A DNA stretch of 64,000 bases from Isoetes taiwanensis (taxonomy: Eukaryota > Streptophyta > Lycopodiopsida > Isoetales > Isoetaceae): assembly GCA_021234155.1 (NCBI GenBank), contig JAJEKV010000057.1, positions 3,379,821 through 3,443,820 of the forward strand. Direction: 5' to 3'. Positions within the stretch are counted from its first letter, which is position 1. Each line of letters opens with the position of its first letter. A program made the position numbers and the translations under genes. Below, piece by piece: positions 31,485-44,104 of this stretch. The notes below the pieces were generated by a model. It did not search any database. It was not told the DNA's origin and saw only the letters and a program-made list of their open reading frames with translations.

Positions 31485-33076
31485 ATCAGTTCTATTGTAC
31501 CAGTGAGAAAGCCAAATAACTCAATCCGAGTATGCATTGATTACAGGGATCTCAACAAAGCTACCAAAAGAGATCATTTTCCTACACCATTCATAGACAC
31601 TTTGCTGGATATTGTTGCAGGAAATCAGGCCTATTCTTTCTTGGATGGGTACTCAGGATATAATCAGATCCAAATCTATCCACCATATCAAGCAATGACG
31701 GCTTTTCGAACACCTTTTGGCATCTATGCTTATAAGGTATTACCTTTGGCCTTACAAATGCTCCAGCCACATTTCAGCGAGCTATGACATATGCTTTTCA
31801 TGATATTTTAGACTTTTTGAGAGTCTTTATAGATGACTTAACAGTATTTTCTAATCCAAGAAGGGATCACTTGGATCATCTCAGAAAAGTTCTTGAAAGA
31901 TGCCGTCTGTATGGTATAAGTTTGGATCCTGCTAAGAGTATTTTCTTCACTAGAGGAGGAAAACTATTGGGCAATTATGTTTCAGAAAAGGGATTACAAG
32001 TGGATCATGGTAAGATTGCAGCCTTGGAGAAGGTCAAGCCACCTACAAATGTATCCCAAGTGAGAAGCTTATATGGCCAACTCAGTTTTAGTAGGAGGTA
32101 TTTGCATAATTTTGCTAAAGTAACCCAGCCACTTGTGGATTGTATGAAGCCAGGGCAGCATTTTAGATGGAAGGAAGATGCTCAAGAAGCATTTGAATGG
32201 TGCCTCGCACAATTAAAAGAGAGAACTTTGCTGATTCCTCCAAGAATGAGTGAGCCATTTCATTTATTCTTTACAGTTTGGAAGCAAGCTTTGGCTGTCA
32301 CACTATGTCAGAAAAATCAGCAAAAGCATTATGATGTGAATTACTATGCTAGCAGGGTGTTAACTCCACAAGAGCAGAAATGGACTCATGTGGAGCATCT
32401 TGGGTTAGCATTGAAGTGGGCCTTGAACAAATTTAGACATTATCTTCTTCCTTCACAATGGAATTCAGCAAATGTACAGTATGTTTACATTCATATGGAT
32501 GTGAACCCGTTGCCATGCATTTACAACAAGACTGTCCAAGATCCTAAGTTTACAAGATGGGCTCTTATCATACAAGAATTTGAGTTGAAGTATGTTAAGA
32601 TGGCTCAAGGAGCTCATAATCCAAGTGCCTATTTGACTAGTGGTGCTGAAATAGAGGAGGAAACAGACCAGCAAGTAGCATTTCAGGATAATGGAGTATT
32701 GCAAGGGTTCATTGAGACCGTGGATCTTTGGTATGCCAATATATACAGGTATTTACAAGATCAGACTTATCCTTCATCATTTTCAAAGCAACAAAAGCAT
32801 GCTCTTAGAGTGCAAGCAGCTGATTATGTGGTGCATGAAGCTATTCTTTATAAGAGGACTATAGAAGGTCTCTTATTAAGGTGTGTTGCTGGTCAGCAAA
32901 CTCATGATTTATTGCAGCAAGCACATGATTGTCGGGGGCATTTTACAGCCAGAACCACAGCTAGGAAGATCCTTCATTGGGGATATTATTGGCCAACTCT
33001 TTACAAGGATACTAGAGACTTTGTTAGCAAATGTGAGAAGTGCCAAAGGCATAAACAATTAACAGGCCACAATTAA
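31485..33076 (+). pseudogene. RT, RNase H and integrase zinc domain of the Tat-like element
   Basis: It resumes after the stop with SIVPVRKPNNSIRVCIDYRD, FLDGYSGYNQI (first RT Asp) and FGIYAYKVLP. A frameshift near 31785 follows, then VFIDDLTVFS (the catalytic box, FIDD). The chromovirus-type RNase H follows (YYASRVLTPQEQKWTHVE; the first acidic region FFTVWKQALAV is degenerate). The integrase zinc-binding segment (HDCRGHFTARTTARKI, CEKCQRHK) comes next. It stops at 33076, just before the integrase core. Confidence 0.83.
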
Positions 33077-33077
33077 T

Positions 33078-33998
33078 ATGCCATTCCATCCTATTTTGAG
33101 TGTTGGTCCATTTCATATGTGGGGATTAGATTACATTGGGCCTATCAATCCTTCATCTTTCAAGGGTCATAAGTATATCTTGGCAGTCACATGTATGTTT
33201 ACAGAGTGGGTAGAAGCAATTCCAGTAAAGCATGCTACAGAAGATACCACAGTAAGCTTTCTTTATCATAATTTAATTTCTCGGTTTGGTGTTCCAACCA
33301 TTCTTTTGTCTGATCGGGGAACTCATTTCATGGGAAAAGTAGTAGCTCAGTTAACAGAAAAGATTGGTGTTCAACATGTGCAAGCTTCTGCTTATTATCC
33401 ACAGGGCAATGGGCAAGCTGAGTCTACTAACAAAATTCTGAAAGCTATCTTGGCCAAAACAGTGAAGGATAATCAAAGAAATTGGCATGAAGCCTTGATA
33501 GGTGCATTATGGAGTTTCAGGTGTACTTACAAGTTGGCTATAGGATTTACACCATTTGAATTGGTTTATGGAGTGCAAGCTGTGATGCCTATTCATTTGG
33601 ACATTCCTTTGTGTTCATTTGTGGAGTTACCTTATTATGAGAATTTAGGAGAAGTTCCAACTCCAAATCAAGTGCATAATAGGATGGATGATTTACTGCA
33701 ATTGCAAGAGATGAGACAGGAAGCAGCAGACTTCAATATGAGGCATAAACAGAAGGTAAAGCTTATCAAAGACAAGTTACAAGTTGTCAATCCATTTGAG
33801 GAAGGCCAATTGGTGTTATGCAGGACCACTAAGCAGCATCTATCCAAATTTCAAAGCCCATGGGAAGGCCCATTTCTGATCGATAAGGAGGTACCAGGTG
33901 GGGCTTTCTACTTGATGACTCCAGAAGGGGAATTGTTGCCTAATCCCAGAAATGGCAAGGATCTCAGGCCTTACTTTGAAAGAGAAGTGCTGTTCTAA
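33078..33998 (+). CDS. Integrase core and C-terminus of the Tat-like element
   Basis: An uninterrupted frame of 306 codons. WGLDYIGPINPSSFKGHKYI and LLSDRGTHFMG carry the two Asp, and YYPQGNGQAESTNKILKAIL the Glu of the DDE triad. A C-terminal region follows with FQSPWEGPFLIDKEVPGGAF and DLRPYF-like ending (LRPYFERE). No chromodomain follows, in line with the Tat lineage. The frame is intact but separated by a stop from the zinc domain, so a functional integrase is unlikely. Confidence 0.88.
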   Translation: MPFHPILSVGPFHMWGLDYIGPINPSSFKGHKYILAVTCMFTEWVEAIPVKHATEDTTVSFLYHNLISRFGVPTILLSDRGTHFMGKVVAQLTEKIGVQHVQASAYYPQGNGQAESTNKILKAILAKTVKDNQRNWHEALIGALWSFRCTYKLAIGFTPFELVYGVQAVMPIHLDIPLCSFVELPYYENLGEVPTPNQVHNRMDDLLQLQEMRQEAADFNMRHKQKVKLIKDKLQVVNPFEEGQLVLCRTTKQHLSKFQSPWEGPFLIDKEVPGGAFYLMTPEGELLPNPRNGKDLRPYFEREVLF

Positions 33999-34271
33999 GG
34001 GATTCAGATTTGGTATAGCTCCAATTACAGAGATGGAGACCTTTTGGGTTACAGCAGGTCATTTTTCTGTAAAAACAGATGGTTACAGTTCTATAATACA
34101 CAATCTATCCTACATCAATGGATGTGTTTCGGCGATACGAATCCAACGAGCTATGGTGCAGGTCAAACGGAGTTCTGGAACTCAAGATATCAGCTTTCAA
34201 AATTTGCCACAGTTACAGAGGCTCTGTTTCGTCACTGTCATTTTGGACCAGTTTGTTTGTATTAGTCATTT

Positions 34272-34291
34272 GGATTTGAGGAGGGTGTAAA
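34272..34291 (+). promoter_or_regulatory. Polypurine tract of the Tat-like element
   Basis: GGATTTGAGGAGGGTGTAAA directly precedes the LTR start TGTGTCC at 34292. Confidence 0.6.
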
Positions 34292-34788
34292 TGTGTCCTT
34301 TGGGGACATGTCCCAAGGACCATATTAGTATGTTTTGTTGTGGGTTCTCCGCCTCGGAGTGGCACATTTTCCCACTATGGTCGCCACTGTTGGGGTGGTC
34401 ACCACATTCACCACACTCGTCACCACTCACCACATTGGTCACCACTTACCACTCACCACACTCACCATTATTGAGGTGGTATAGGAGACTGTATACCGTA
34501 TATGGAGGGAGATATGCACATGCACGCGTGCAGGATATTTGCACGTATGCATTGTGGGATGATCATTACTGTATATATTTGTGTGTTTTTGCATTTTGTA
34601 TATTGGAACAGTTTGTCAGCAGGCTGATTGCTGCCACGGTTTTTCCCTCGAAAACCCTTCGGGGCGGGGGTTTTTTAATCCGGGTAGTAATCCGCTTGCT
34701 GCGCTTTTGTATTGGGTCCCATAGACCGATTGGTCTCCGTGGACGATAAAAATACCTTTCCTTCCTTCCTTCCTTCCTTCCTTCCTCA
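34292..34788 (+). repeat. 3' LTR of the Tat-like element
   Basis: It starts TGTGTCCTTTGGGGACATG, contains CACCACA-type minisatellite units (34400-34470) and an R-region-like fold (CCCTTCGGGGCGGGGG), and ends in a (TTCC)n run and CTCA. No second LTR is in the window to confirm the limits, so the 3' end is approximate. Confidence 0.55.
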
Positions 34789-36540
34789 TTAGTGTTTTGT
34801 GAAGCTATTGTCCATACTTATAAGTGAATCTTGTGGTATTCTCCATCTATATGGCTAAAGCAATCAAATTGTGATGGACCATAATGATTTAAAAAGAAAT
34901 TGACAAATAACATTTGCCTAAACATACTAAATCTATTCTTGTTCTACGATTTTATCAAAGATTGTCAAATTCTGCCAATGAAGACATTATGTCTTACTTC
35001 CAACATTGGTCACTCATGATTTTCCAAAAATTCCAATCGACCTATCTTCAAATTAATATAAAGGTCGTCCAATTCTTATTTTTCAGAGGTGGAAAAAAGA
35101 ATGCATTAGAAGAGGAAGCTTATCTAGAGTGTGTTTACACAGGCTCGAATATATCCTTTTGGGTGATGCTAGAACTACAGGGATTTCTTGAATAAGAATC
35201 AACTTTAGAAAATTATGTCAGACAATAAGCCTAAAAATTCTAATCAAAGAGAAATTTATCATTCCCTCTAAAAACTTCTGTCATTGCAAAAGCAAAATTG
35301 AAGGCGATGGCTAGAACAATACTAGTTCTCAACATGCTTGTTATTCAAAGAAACAACTACAAGAGAGGCCGTAGTAGTGGAAATAAAAACAACTAGGAAG
35401 CTAATGTTCTATAAGTAACAAACATTCATGCCAATAACTAGAGTTTTAATTATATGGAATTCCAATCTTTATCTCCCTTAGCATGCAGGAGCAGTCCATA
35501 GAGCAATCCATAGGCATTGACTCCACTAAATGACACTAAACATTTGAATTGCCTCCATATTTTATGCATACATAATCACGAAAACAAAAGCATTCTACAC
35601 TCTCTTTAATCGGAACTACAACAACATCGACTTTATCATTTGCAAGATGATAACAGTCCATAAACACAAATTATCGAATAAGAGTCATTAAACACCGAAT
35701 AACGATTCTTGTTACTTACATGGTAATCACAATAGTGTGTAGTTGTGCATGCGTCAATGGGTCTTCTAACGGGCAACCCATTGATGCGTTAGCATCTTGT
35801 TTGAACAATCACATGGAACATCCATCGAAAATAAGCAATTTTCTAGTATCTTAATCAAATTATATCTATCCAGCTTATTTTTTTCAAGAAAAATATATAT
35901 AGCTTTTACATCATGCAATTTGATCAACAAAAACATTTTATTTTTCCCGTTTCCTTGTCCATAATTTGTAAGGGGTTCACTATTGTTACAAGCCCAATTG
36001 GTTAATTTATAAAAGGGACAATTTGAAGAGAAAAAAACGTTCCATCAAGGCATGCAAATGGAGCACGAGGGATGTGGGACAACTTGAACATTAAGATTGG
36101 AAACAAAGAGAGGGGTGTATGACAACTTGGATATTCATTTACGGAGGACAACTAGAAGTGATCACTTTAAGGATCTACTAGGGCCCATTACTATTACAGA
36201 GGATAGGCATATTTTAAGTACATAATCCCAAATTTTTAATACAAACACACTTCAATATTCATAGCCAAATTTTATAATTATCCTATGCAAATTCTAATTG
36301 GGGACAAGATTAGATGGCTTGACAATCTTGAACGCTCCGAGGTTGAACAAGTGCATAATGCGCAAAACGACACTTATTATACTTTTTCTATTCAAAGTGG
36401 ACGTTCATTAAATATGTGATAAGCAAAAAGTTAGAATGGAAGGTGCAGACCCAAGCACGATTCCATCACGATTCTAGATGATAAAGACACATCAACTTAA
36501 AGGTAGACATGTCTTAAATGGCAAGTGGCTAGATTGTCAG
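34789..36540. other. Intergenic, nothing recognised
   Basis: AT-rich with scattered short open frames lacking family resemblance. I see no RNA gene or repeat structure here. The last few hundred bases would be the upstream region of the lipid-transfer-like gene. Confidence 0.4.
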
Positions 36541-36587
36541 TTTAAAAAGGATTGCTCTATGCATGGGATACATCATACGATTGCAGA

Positions 36588-37094
36588 ATGGCAGCAAGAA
36601 TTGAAATGGCTAAAGGAATAGTCGTTTTGGCAATGTTGAGCATGATGGTAATGTTGGCATCTGCTCAGCAATGCAACAATTATTTATCCCTTGCTGTCTG
36701 TCTCACTGCTGTTCAGACTAGCACTGGATATCCTGGTGCTTCTTGTTGCAATAAAATTGCGACGTTTCAGAATAATCCTGACTGTCTCTGCCAGCTTGTG
36801 CTCGCTGGCCAAAGAAGTGGCATCAGATTTAGCATTGCTAATGCTATGACTGTGCCCAAGCGTTGCGGCTTCTCCAAATACATCCCAGCTGGCTATAAGT
36901 GTGGTGGTATGTATATACAATGTTTTTATTTTTCGTGCCTCTTATGGATTCATTTCATGTTAAAATAGCTTATGTTTCTTTGTCTATCATGTTGCTCATT
37001 ACTCTCTTATAGGCTCATTGCATGTAATACCTTCTCTTTTTGTATCTAACATCATGTTTTTTGTTAATTAGGTTACACTGTTCCTACTGTCTAG
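36588..37094 (+). CDS. Non-specific lipid-transfer-like protein (eight-cysteine motif), two exons
   Basis: Exon 1 is 36588-36906 and exon 2 is 37072-37094, with donor GGTG|GTATGT and acceptor TTAATTAG|GTTACA. The joined reading ends CGGYTVPTV and stop. A second ATG at 36606 starts directly at the signal peptide and could be the true start; the more upstream ATG at 36552 seems too far out. The signal peptide (MAKGIVVLAMLSMMVMLASA) predicts secretion. The mature part has all eight cysteines in the order C, C, CC, CxC (CLC), C, C of nsLTPs, which bind lipids in a small helical cage in the cell wall. An intron just before the last codons is usual for the family. Flanks are repeat-poor. This is the only gene in the window that looks complete and intact. 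Confidence 0.87.
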
Positions 37095-37190
37095 ATCTTC
37101 AACTTTGTTGCGGCGAGAAACTAGACCAGCCTTAGATCAATAACCTATGTTATTGCTAATGCACATATAACATAGTAATATTATGAGCTT

Positions 37191-37196
37191 AATAAA
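37191..37196 (+). terminator. Candidate poly(A) signal of the lipid-transfer-like gene
   Basis: AATAAA about 100 bases after the stop codon, in an AT-rich 3' region. Confidence 0.5.
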
Positions 37197-37199
37197 GTA

Positions 37200-39690
37200 T
37201 AATGTTCTTCAAATATTTATGCAAGAGTTAACTTTAATATACAAATTTGTGTGTTATTCCCCTTCTACGGAAAGGAAAGTGGCTTTTGTTCATTTTTGTT
37301 CTACATTGTTGGGTATACTTGACTTATTGGACTTTGATTGATGTATGGTATGACATGAAAAGCATAAATAGCTATTGTTAGATGGAATCAAGCAAAACCA
37401 TTTTTTTTTTTTTTTGGGGGGGGGTGGGTGGGTTGGGTGGGTTGTTCATCAATTTACCTTTGATGGAGATGATCAAGAATGGGATGTGCTACAGAAGTCG
37501 GAAAATAGTGGGAGGAAATAAAGTAATGGCTAATAGTAATGATTACTCTTGGTTCCCAGTTGCCCAGCTTGCATCCAGTGGAACTTGGTCCTCTCCCTTT
37601 CGCAGAGTTTTTGACAAGATCAATATATCTTAGATGATAGTTCTATGATTTACACCACTTGCATTTGCGACCATAAGTTTTACCCATTCTAGATGAATGG
37701 AGGACATGACCCCTCCTATCGGCATTTGGCAACTTGGTTCTCCTTGAATGGTAAAAATGTGTCTCTCTCCTTTTCCCTTCTTCCTACTATCATTGTCATT
37801 ATTGATATTTCTAGCACTTGGTCTAGTGGTTTGTCATGATCTAGAAATGATAAAAAATGGAAAGTGATTGATTTTTCTTTTTTATGCAAATGATTCTATG
37901 CTTCTTTTCTGCTTCAATCATGCAAGTCATGATGTTGCAATCTAAAGCTATTTAACAAATTGGAGATAGCAAATCAAGAAGCATAAAACTCAAAGGACCA
38001 ATAAAATATATTTAGCTAGAGTGTTTTACATGAAATATTATTAGTATCTGACATGCTTTCAAATAAAAGCTTACTAAACACAGTGGTGTTCTAGAGCCTC
38101 AATAGATATTACCTTGAGAACCAGGACAATTTACGGGCTCAAATAAAAACATTCAACAATCTTACATGGTACTTTGTCTACACTATCACACTGGTGGAAA
38201 GTGGCAAAGTATATTACAATATGAGCAAATATTTCTTGCGAAAGCGAAAAGCTGTGAAAACCAAAAACATTTATATAATGACACGGGATCTTTATAAGAG
38301 AAACCCTAACTATCACTATCTGTCTGCCTCATCTGGAAGTGGTAGATGACAAAGGGTACACTCATGTTTGATGATTATGAGCAGAAGATGAAAAACTAAG
38401 GACCGTTGGAGGAAATTTGTGATGCATCAACACATTATATGCTATTAATACGCCACCATAATTAATTAATAGATATATTAAATATTTATGTTAGCAAAGT
38501 CAATGAGGATATACTTAATTAGAATTTTTAAATAATAATGTTAGTTACGTAATCAATTAAATAACCTTATTTAATTAATTAGTTACCTAACTGAAGTGCC
38601 ACTTGGCCTAAATCGATTGACTAAGTATTTGTTATAACTGACTAGACTAATCTAGTATCATCCCTAACCGTAAATCAAATTGGGGTCTTTACTTGTTCTA
38701 AGGACACTAGCAGGATGGAGATGCCTCATGAAAAGTGATCGTGCTGGGAAATAGGTATGATACCTAGATAGATTGATTGATAGCTAGGGACTGACCCGTC
38801 TTTGACTAGATGATTGTTAAATATATGATGGATTCTTAGTTTCTTGGCATTGGATGGTCGTGTAGTAGTTGAATTCTCTACCTCTTGTTCCTGGGAAGAC
38901 TGAAGACTTAAAAGCTAGAATCAAAGCAATTGGGTTCTTTGATATTGGCGCTAGGGTTTGCGCTTTAGGGCAGCGACGGCCACCTGAGCTCTGCTAGTTC
39001 ACAAAGATAGATCGTGGCTGGAAGAATAGCAAACGACTAGCAGATTAGGAGATACCTCCCTTCCATTTCCGTAGAGTCTACAACAGGAGCTATTAGGCTG
39101 GGGTGTGGCTGCTATTCCAAGTAATCTTTTTTAAACAATAGGCTGTGATTTGGCAAGGGTTCTATTTCGTGTATCTAGAGATAAGAGCAAAGCTATTGAT
39201 AATTATTTCTCTTCATAATAATGTATTTCACATGGCTTTTCTCAAATTCGAATCTGTGTCTTTTGTGTTCCTCTTGTTTGCTCAAGACTATTGTATTTAG
39301 TCATCTATTTCTTCATTTTTTGTTGAGTATTGTGTTGTGTAGGTGTAATTACATGTTGGTCCTATTGCAGCCACCGAGCCAGATTTGGCAATCGAGAGCT
39401 CAAGTTTTCGTTTAAGATAGGGTTATAATCATATAGGGCTTTTATCTTGAACCAAAATTTCAGTTCAAAATAGAACTAAAATCGTGCTTAGGTTGGCTTT
39501 AGTGCTCAGAGCACCAGACTTATCTCAATATTTATTATTAGCTTTCTTTGATATTTGTTATTAGCATTCCGGGCCTGGAAGAATTTTGTGAGTGCTTGCT
39601 TTTGAAGAATGATTACGTAATTAAATTGTTTTTACGTATGGTTTATCTGTGCGTGATAAACATGCTAACTCATTCTACTATGTTTTCTAG
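37200..39690. other. Intergenic, nothing recognised
   Basis: It holds a T15/G9 homopolymer junction at 37401-37424 that creates a spurious frame. Around 38900-39110 there is a less AT-rich stretch, possibly an old 5' exon of the weak gene candidate to the right. No product can be supported. Confidence 0.35.
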
Positions 39691-39719
39691 AAGGGATTGT
39701 CAATCTTGCCGTTAACATG

Positions 39720-40443
39720 TGACTCTATTTCTATTTTTGCAGCTTTAAGGATTTTCAACTGGAAGAAAATAGCACTCTATTCTCTTGTTGGCGGAGTGAG
39801 TGCTTGCATCCAATCCACCGAAAGGTATTTTATTGTTAACTGCTCCTATAAATATTTTAATTCCTTGATTTTGTATAAGATAGACAAGCTGCCCATGTAC
39901 TTATATGTGTAAATCAGTGAAACAAATAATTGATGCGCCGATACTTTGATCGCAGTGTTTAAAGTAACCACTGATCCTCCCCTCGGATAATATTATCCGA
40001 TTATATAAGCCATTAACATGCAAGATCTAACTCAAAGCTTTTTTCTAAACTTGCAGAACAGGATGGGGTTGCTTGTGTGGAACCTCTTGCTGCATACTGT
40101 TCTTGGTATAATGTATACCCATGTGTACTTTGTGAGCATCCAGCTCAAGTAAGCAGAGAATTGTTCCTGCACGGTCATTCAGGCATTTATCTAGTCGGAT
40201 TGTCCTCCATCCGACTGATGATGAATAGGCTGTGTATGTGAGAATTTTTTTCAATATATCTATATGTATAAATTTTGGAACTTTGAGCTTGATGTTGAAA
40301 ACCTATTCATTCTTTTTTTCCCCCTGTTTGCTGCTTTTGTTTTCCTTATTTTTTACATCCATTTCTTGTAGTTCAGGACAATCACCAATTTCAATGTAAT
40401 ATCATTGTTATGGACACATCTTAGTGGTGGATTTAATCATCAG
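39720..40443 (+). pseudogene. Possible exons of an unrecognised gene
   Basis: Three plus-strand pieces have splice-like borders. The first is about 39742-39824 (acceptor TTTTTGCAG, donor CGAAAG|GTATTT; reading RIFNWKKIALYSLVGGVSAC). The second is about 40057-40150 (acceptor TTGCAG; reading MGLLVWNLLLHTVLGIMYTH). The third is about 40373-40443 (acceptor TTGTAG, donor ATCAG|GTAAGG; reading FRTITNFNVISLLWTHLSGG). All are hydrophobic, as in a membrane protein, but they do not join in one clean frame and I recognise no family. It may be a decayed gene or chance. Confidence 0.25.
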
Positions 40444-40479
40444 GTAAGGTTTAAGGTTCCTTAGGTTTTTTAAGTTTTT

Positions 40480-40520
40480 GGTCTCCGTGCACGATAAAAA
40501 TCTATTCTATTCTATCTTAT
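40480..40520 (+). repeat. Retroelement 3' tail with (TATTC)n
   Basis: GGTCTCCGTGCACGATAAAA and then AT plus TATTC units. The same phrase with G for C stands at 34732-34753 at the end of the Tat-like LTR, followed there by (TTCC)n. Confidence 0.55.
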
Positions 40521-40679
40521 ACGGGTCCTCATGCTTTTATTGATTTCATTTTTCCAGATTAAACATCATTATTTCTAGCTATATGCCATCTTCACTATTC
40601 AAACATTCAACCAATCGTTGAAGCAACATCTAAGGAGTCTGGTATCCCACATAGATGTTATCCAACTATAAGTGTTTAA

Positions 40680-42075
40680 GTGAATGCATGTACCAGACTT
40701 CTGGGCATTCCTTTTGGGGATGATATCTCTATGGGCGGTGTCGGGGATGAGATTTTGCAGGGACTACAGAAGCACCTGAATTGGTGGAAGGGTAGTAAGT
40801 TGTCGATGGCAGGCATGATTATTGTAGCTAAGTCAGTGCTTTGTAGCACCTATGTATCACAACGTCTGTTATATTAGCTCCAGAATGCAAGGTTCAGGAA
40901 TTGGATAGAATTGTCTGAAACTTTGTTTGGGGAGGGGCTGCAGAAGGAGCAGTGGTTAAAGTAGCCTGGTGGAAGTGCCTTCACCCTCGAGAGGATGGGG
41001 GTTTGGCAATCCTAGATTTGGCTTTGCATTCTAAGGTGTTAGTCTCCAAGTTTGTTTGGAGTATTCTGCATGAAGAGGTGTTCTCTCCAGGTGCAGCATT
41101 GCTTTTACAGTCCCTCGAGAATTGTGTGGCTTTTCACAAGCCATCTGTCCGCGTGAAGTTGCCTTGGGGCCTTGCTTTACGGTTTGAGGCCCTTCCCATA
41201 TGCGTCACCTTTTCTCAAGGGTGTATTGCGAGCCTGGGAGCATGTGCGAGTGCTTTTCCAGGTAGACTATGCATCAGTATTTCACCACACTTCTTTTCTG
41301 TGGGTTCCTCTGCCTCCGGCATACTTGCCTTTGGCTGCCAGCTTGCACGCTCGGACGCAGGCCCGTTGGACTCGGGCTGCAGTCTCCACCTTAGAGGATT
41401 GGTTTTGGCATGGCCAACGGGTTGGGAGTTTTTTCAGGCCCGCTCTCGGCTTAAGAGCAGTGATCGAGCTATCTGGCAGTAAGTGGCCTCCTGTATTCCA
41501 CTGCATATTCCTGTTCTCCTGCAGGGAAGGGTGGTCTTTCAGATTTGGAAGGTTCATTCGGGGTCGATGAGTCATGTTTTATTCGTTCTTGTTATCGGAC
41601 ATTGGTTATTCATGATACTTTACCTCCTTCTGACAAGTGGGCACTGAAGCTTCAGGATTCCTGTTGGCGCTCCGTCTGGACATGGACTTGGAACTTTCTC
41701 CCCCCACCAAAGGTTAGGGTTCTCTTGTGGCAAGTGGTGCACTGCTGCATTAGGGTAAATGTTCTTGTGCATAGATTTAAGCCAGCTGTGAGTTTTCTTT
41801 GCCCTTGCTGTGGCTCTCATCGAGAGTCCATTAAACATTGTCTAGTCTTGTGCCCACATTTGCAAGCTGCATGGGATTGGGTCAAAGCATTGTTCCAGAT
41901 CAGGATGTGTAGCCAGAAGATACTTCTTCATGTGTTTCCAGCTTCATGGACATGGTCCTCTCCTAAGAAGCAGGCGGGTGCAAAAGTTTTGCGTGTAGTT
42001 TCAACATATGCAAAGTGTTTTTTTTTCCCCCTTCTGTTAAATTATATAAACAAAATAAAAGAGATTTCAGAGTAG
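40680..42075 (+). mobile_element. 5'-truncated LINE fragment
   Basis: It starts inside the post-RT region (LLGIPFGDDISMGGVGDEI, KHLNWWKGSKLSMAGMII). It continues with VKVAWWKCLHPREDGGLAIL and ends with the zinc-binding domain (WNFLPPPKVRVLLWQVVH, FLCPCCGSHRESIKHCLVLC, CPHLQAAW). An A-rich tail near 42040-42062 follows. Several frame changes make it inactive. 5' truncation is normal for LINE copies. Confidence 0.8.
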
Positions 42076-44104
42076 AATTGCCTGTAGGATAATGAGAACA
42101 TATTTTCATTAAAATTTAAAATGAAGGTCACAACTAGAAATTAATGATTCTCCTTATTGTAGGAATGATTAAATAAGAATCATCAATTCGCAGTCAATAA
42201 TCAATCAGGCAAGATTCGCAGTAAAACATCCTCGAACAATATTGGTTGTATCAAGGCAATGTCTGCCATAGGGTCCACGCCAAGCTCTTTATGCATGATG
42301 TAGAACAAGTGTTTGCAAGGAATGTCACTGTTCATGAAGTCTTCACAAGTACAACTAGGCTCTTTTTTTATAGAGACTTTATAGCTATTGTTGTCCTTTC
42401 GAATAACAAAGTCCACATGGTTTTTATTTAGCACAACCTGCCGAGTTACAACGTAGCCTTGCATCTGGTAGCTTGAATTTAAACGGATCTCACTATCTCT
42501 GTTTAGTTTATTCCTCATATGCACCACTCTTCCACCTCTTTTTAGCTGAGATTTAGCACTATCTCTAGCCCTTTGGCTGCCAGCCAATGTTGGTGGAACA
42601 GCCTCTTCAACATGTCTACCCAAGCCCTCAATGCTGAAACCTACATCCTGTAACTTGCTGATTTCAGATTGTGTTAAGTTCACCCCTTTCGCTACTGTGC
42701 TCTTCTCTGTGTTGTTGGTATATATATTTCTTTGTGTGCCTTTGCATGCACTGTTCAAAGTGAAAGACACAAGAACGTTCCTTCTCAGGTAAATGTTTCC
42801 CGTTGAAGAAGACTTCCCTTATGGCATTCCAATTTGCTTGGCCCTCATCGGCCATAAATCCATGAAAGTTGGCAGGAGGGTAATTCTTGGAAATCATGAC
42901 CTCATTTAGCAATTCCCAAAAGAGTCTTTGAGAATCTAGGTCTTCTGTCTTCATATCACATATAGCTGTTGTGAGTAAGGCTTGTAGGCTAGAAATAATA
43001 GATAGACCATAGAATGACAATAATTAGGTAGTCTAGATAGATACAATTGAAAACAGCACATACCTTGGGTCGTACGTACACGTGGCAGGCAATGGTTGTC
43101 CAATCACTAATCCTTTTAACATGATCGAAGTGGACCCAAGATTTATCAAGATCACCTCCAGGTCACATTCTATTCACCAAATCAACACCTGATCCTGGTT
43201 CTACAGTTGACATCTTAAACACAAAGCACTTATTCTTCTCTGTATGGTTTTGATAAGGGAATCTCGAACCATGAAAATACTCATATTTCAAACGTCTCTT
43301 CAAATGTAAAATACTAGATTGGTCATCAATACATTGCTTATTCCTTTTCCGACAATCATCCAACCATTTTCTCAATCTATGTGCACAAACAACCTCGTTA
43401 AACAATGAATGAAGAACATTTACAAAGATGCTTCATTACCTTCTTTGATTGCATAATGGCTCAAGTCTCTTGAGAAGCTCATCCAATTGTTCAGTATTAA
43501 GCATTTGAACATTATCAACAGTATTACTATCCAACAAATTGTTGCAAATAGCATCCATGGCAAGCAGATGTTGAGATTCTCTTGTGCCATTAGACGTTGA
43601 TCCTTTCCTAGCTGACACACTTATCAACTGCTTATACTTAGCTATTTCTTCTCTGCTTTCAGCCATTCTTATCGGATGTTTGTGCACACCATGATGAACA
43701 GCTAACCTTGTGTCATGAATATTGTCTGGAAGTACATAATATAAAATAGCTTCACAACTGGATATACATTTTGGTTGTTTCTTGCAGTAATCACACATCA
43801 AAGAACCAATATCATCACTTATTTCTCCAAGCCTAGGTCTTTCATGGAGTGTTCCACGCCACTGCAACTCATTAGGAACCCTCTTGGCTAATAAATGATC
43901 ACACACCATATTTTGACATTGCAAATGACCAGCGCAATGCACTAAACGGACTGTTCCAGAGAAATGGGTGTATGTGCTATTGTTGGGATGGGTCCAAACA
44001 TGGGGATCCATGTTTTGCTGCATTCATTCCATACTACTACCAGCCTCTGCTTGAGATGGCAACTCAAATACGAAATCATTGTAAAATGGGGGAAGACATT
44101 TTAC

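Larger units (their letters stand above)
29201..34788 (+). mobile_element. 5'-truncated Tat-like Ty3/gypsy retrotransposon
   Basis: The order is end of gag, protease, an extra RNase H-like domain, a His-rich repeat, RT, RNase H, integrase, polypurine tract and 3' LTR. There is no 5' LTR: to the left it abuts LINE sequence at about 29200. The extra RNase H is typical of Tat-lineage elements, but here it stands upstream of RT. One stop codon (31482-31484), a frameshift near 31785 and a stop before integrase (33076) inactivate pol. The integrase frame itself is open. Confidence 0.85.

Noticed and set aside
37382..37633. Open frame starting in a T/G homopolymer
   Set aside because: It is created by T15G9 low complexity, with no family resemblance.
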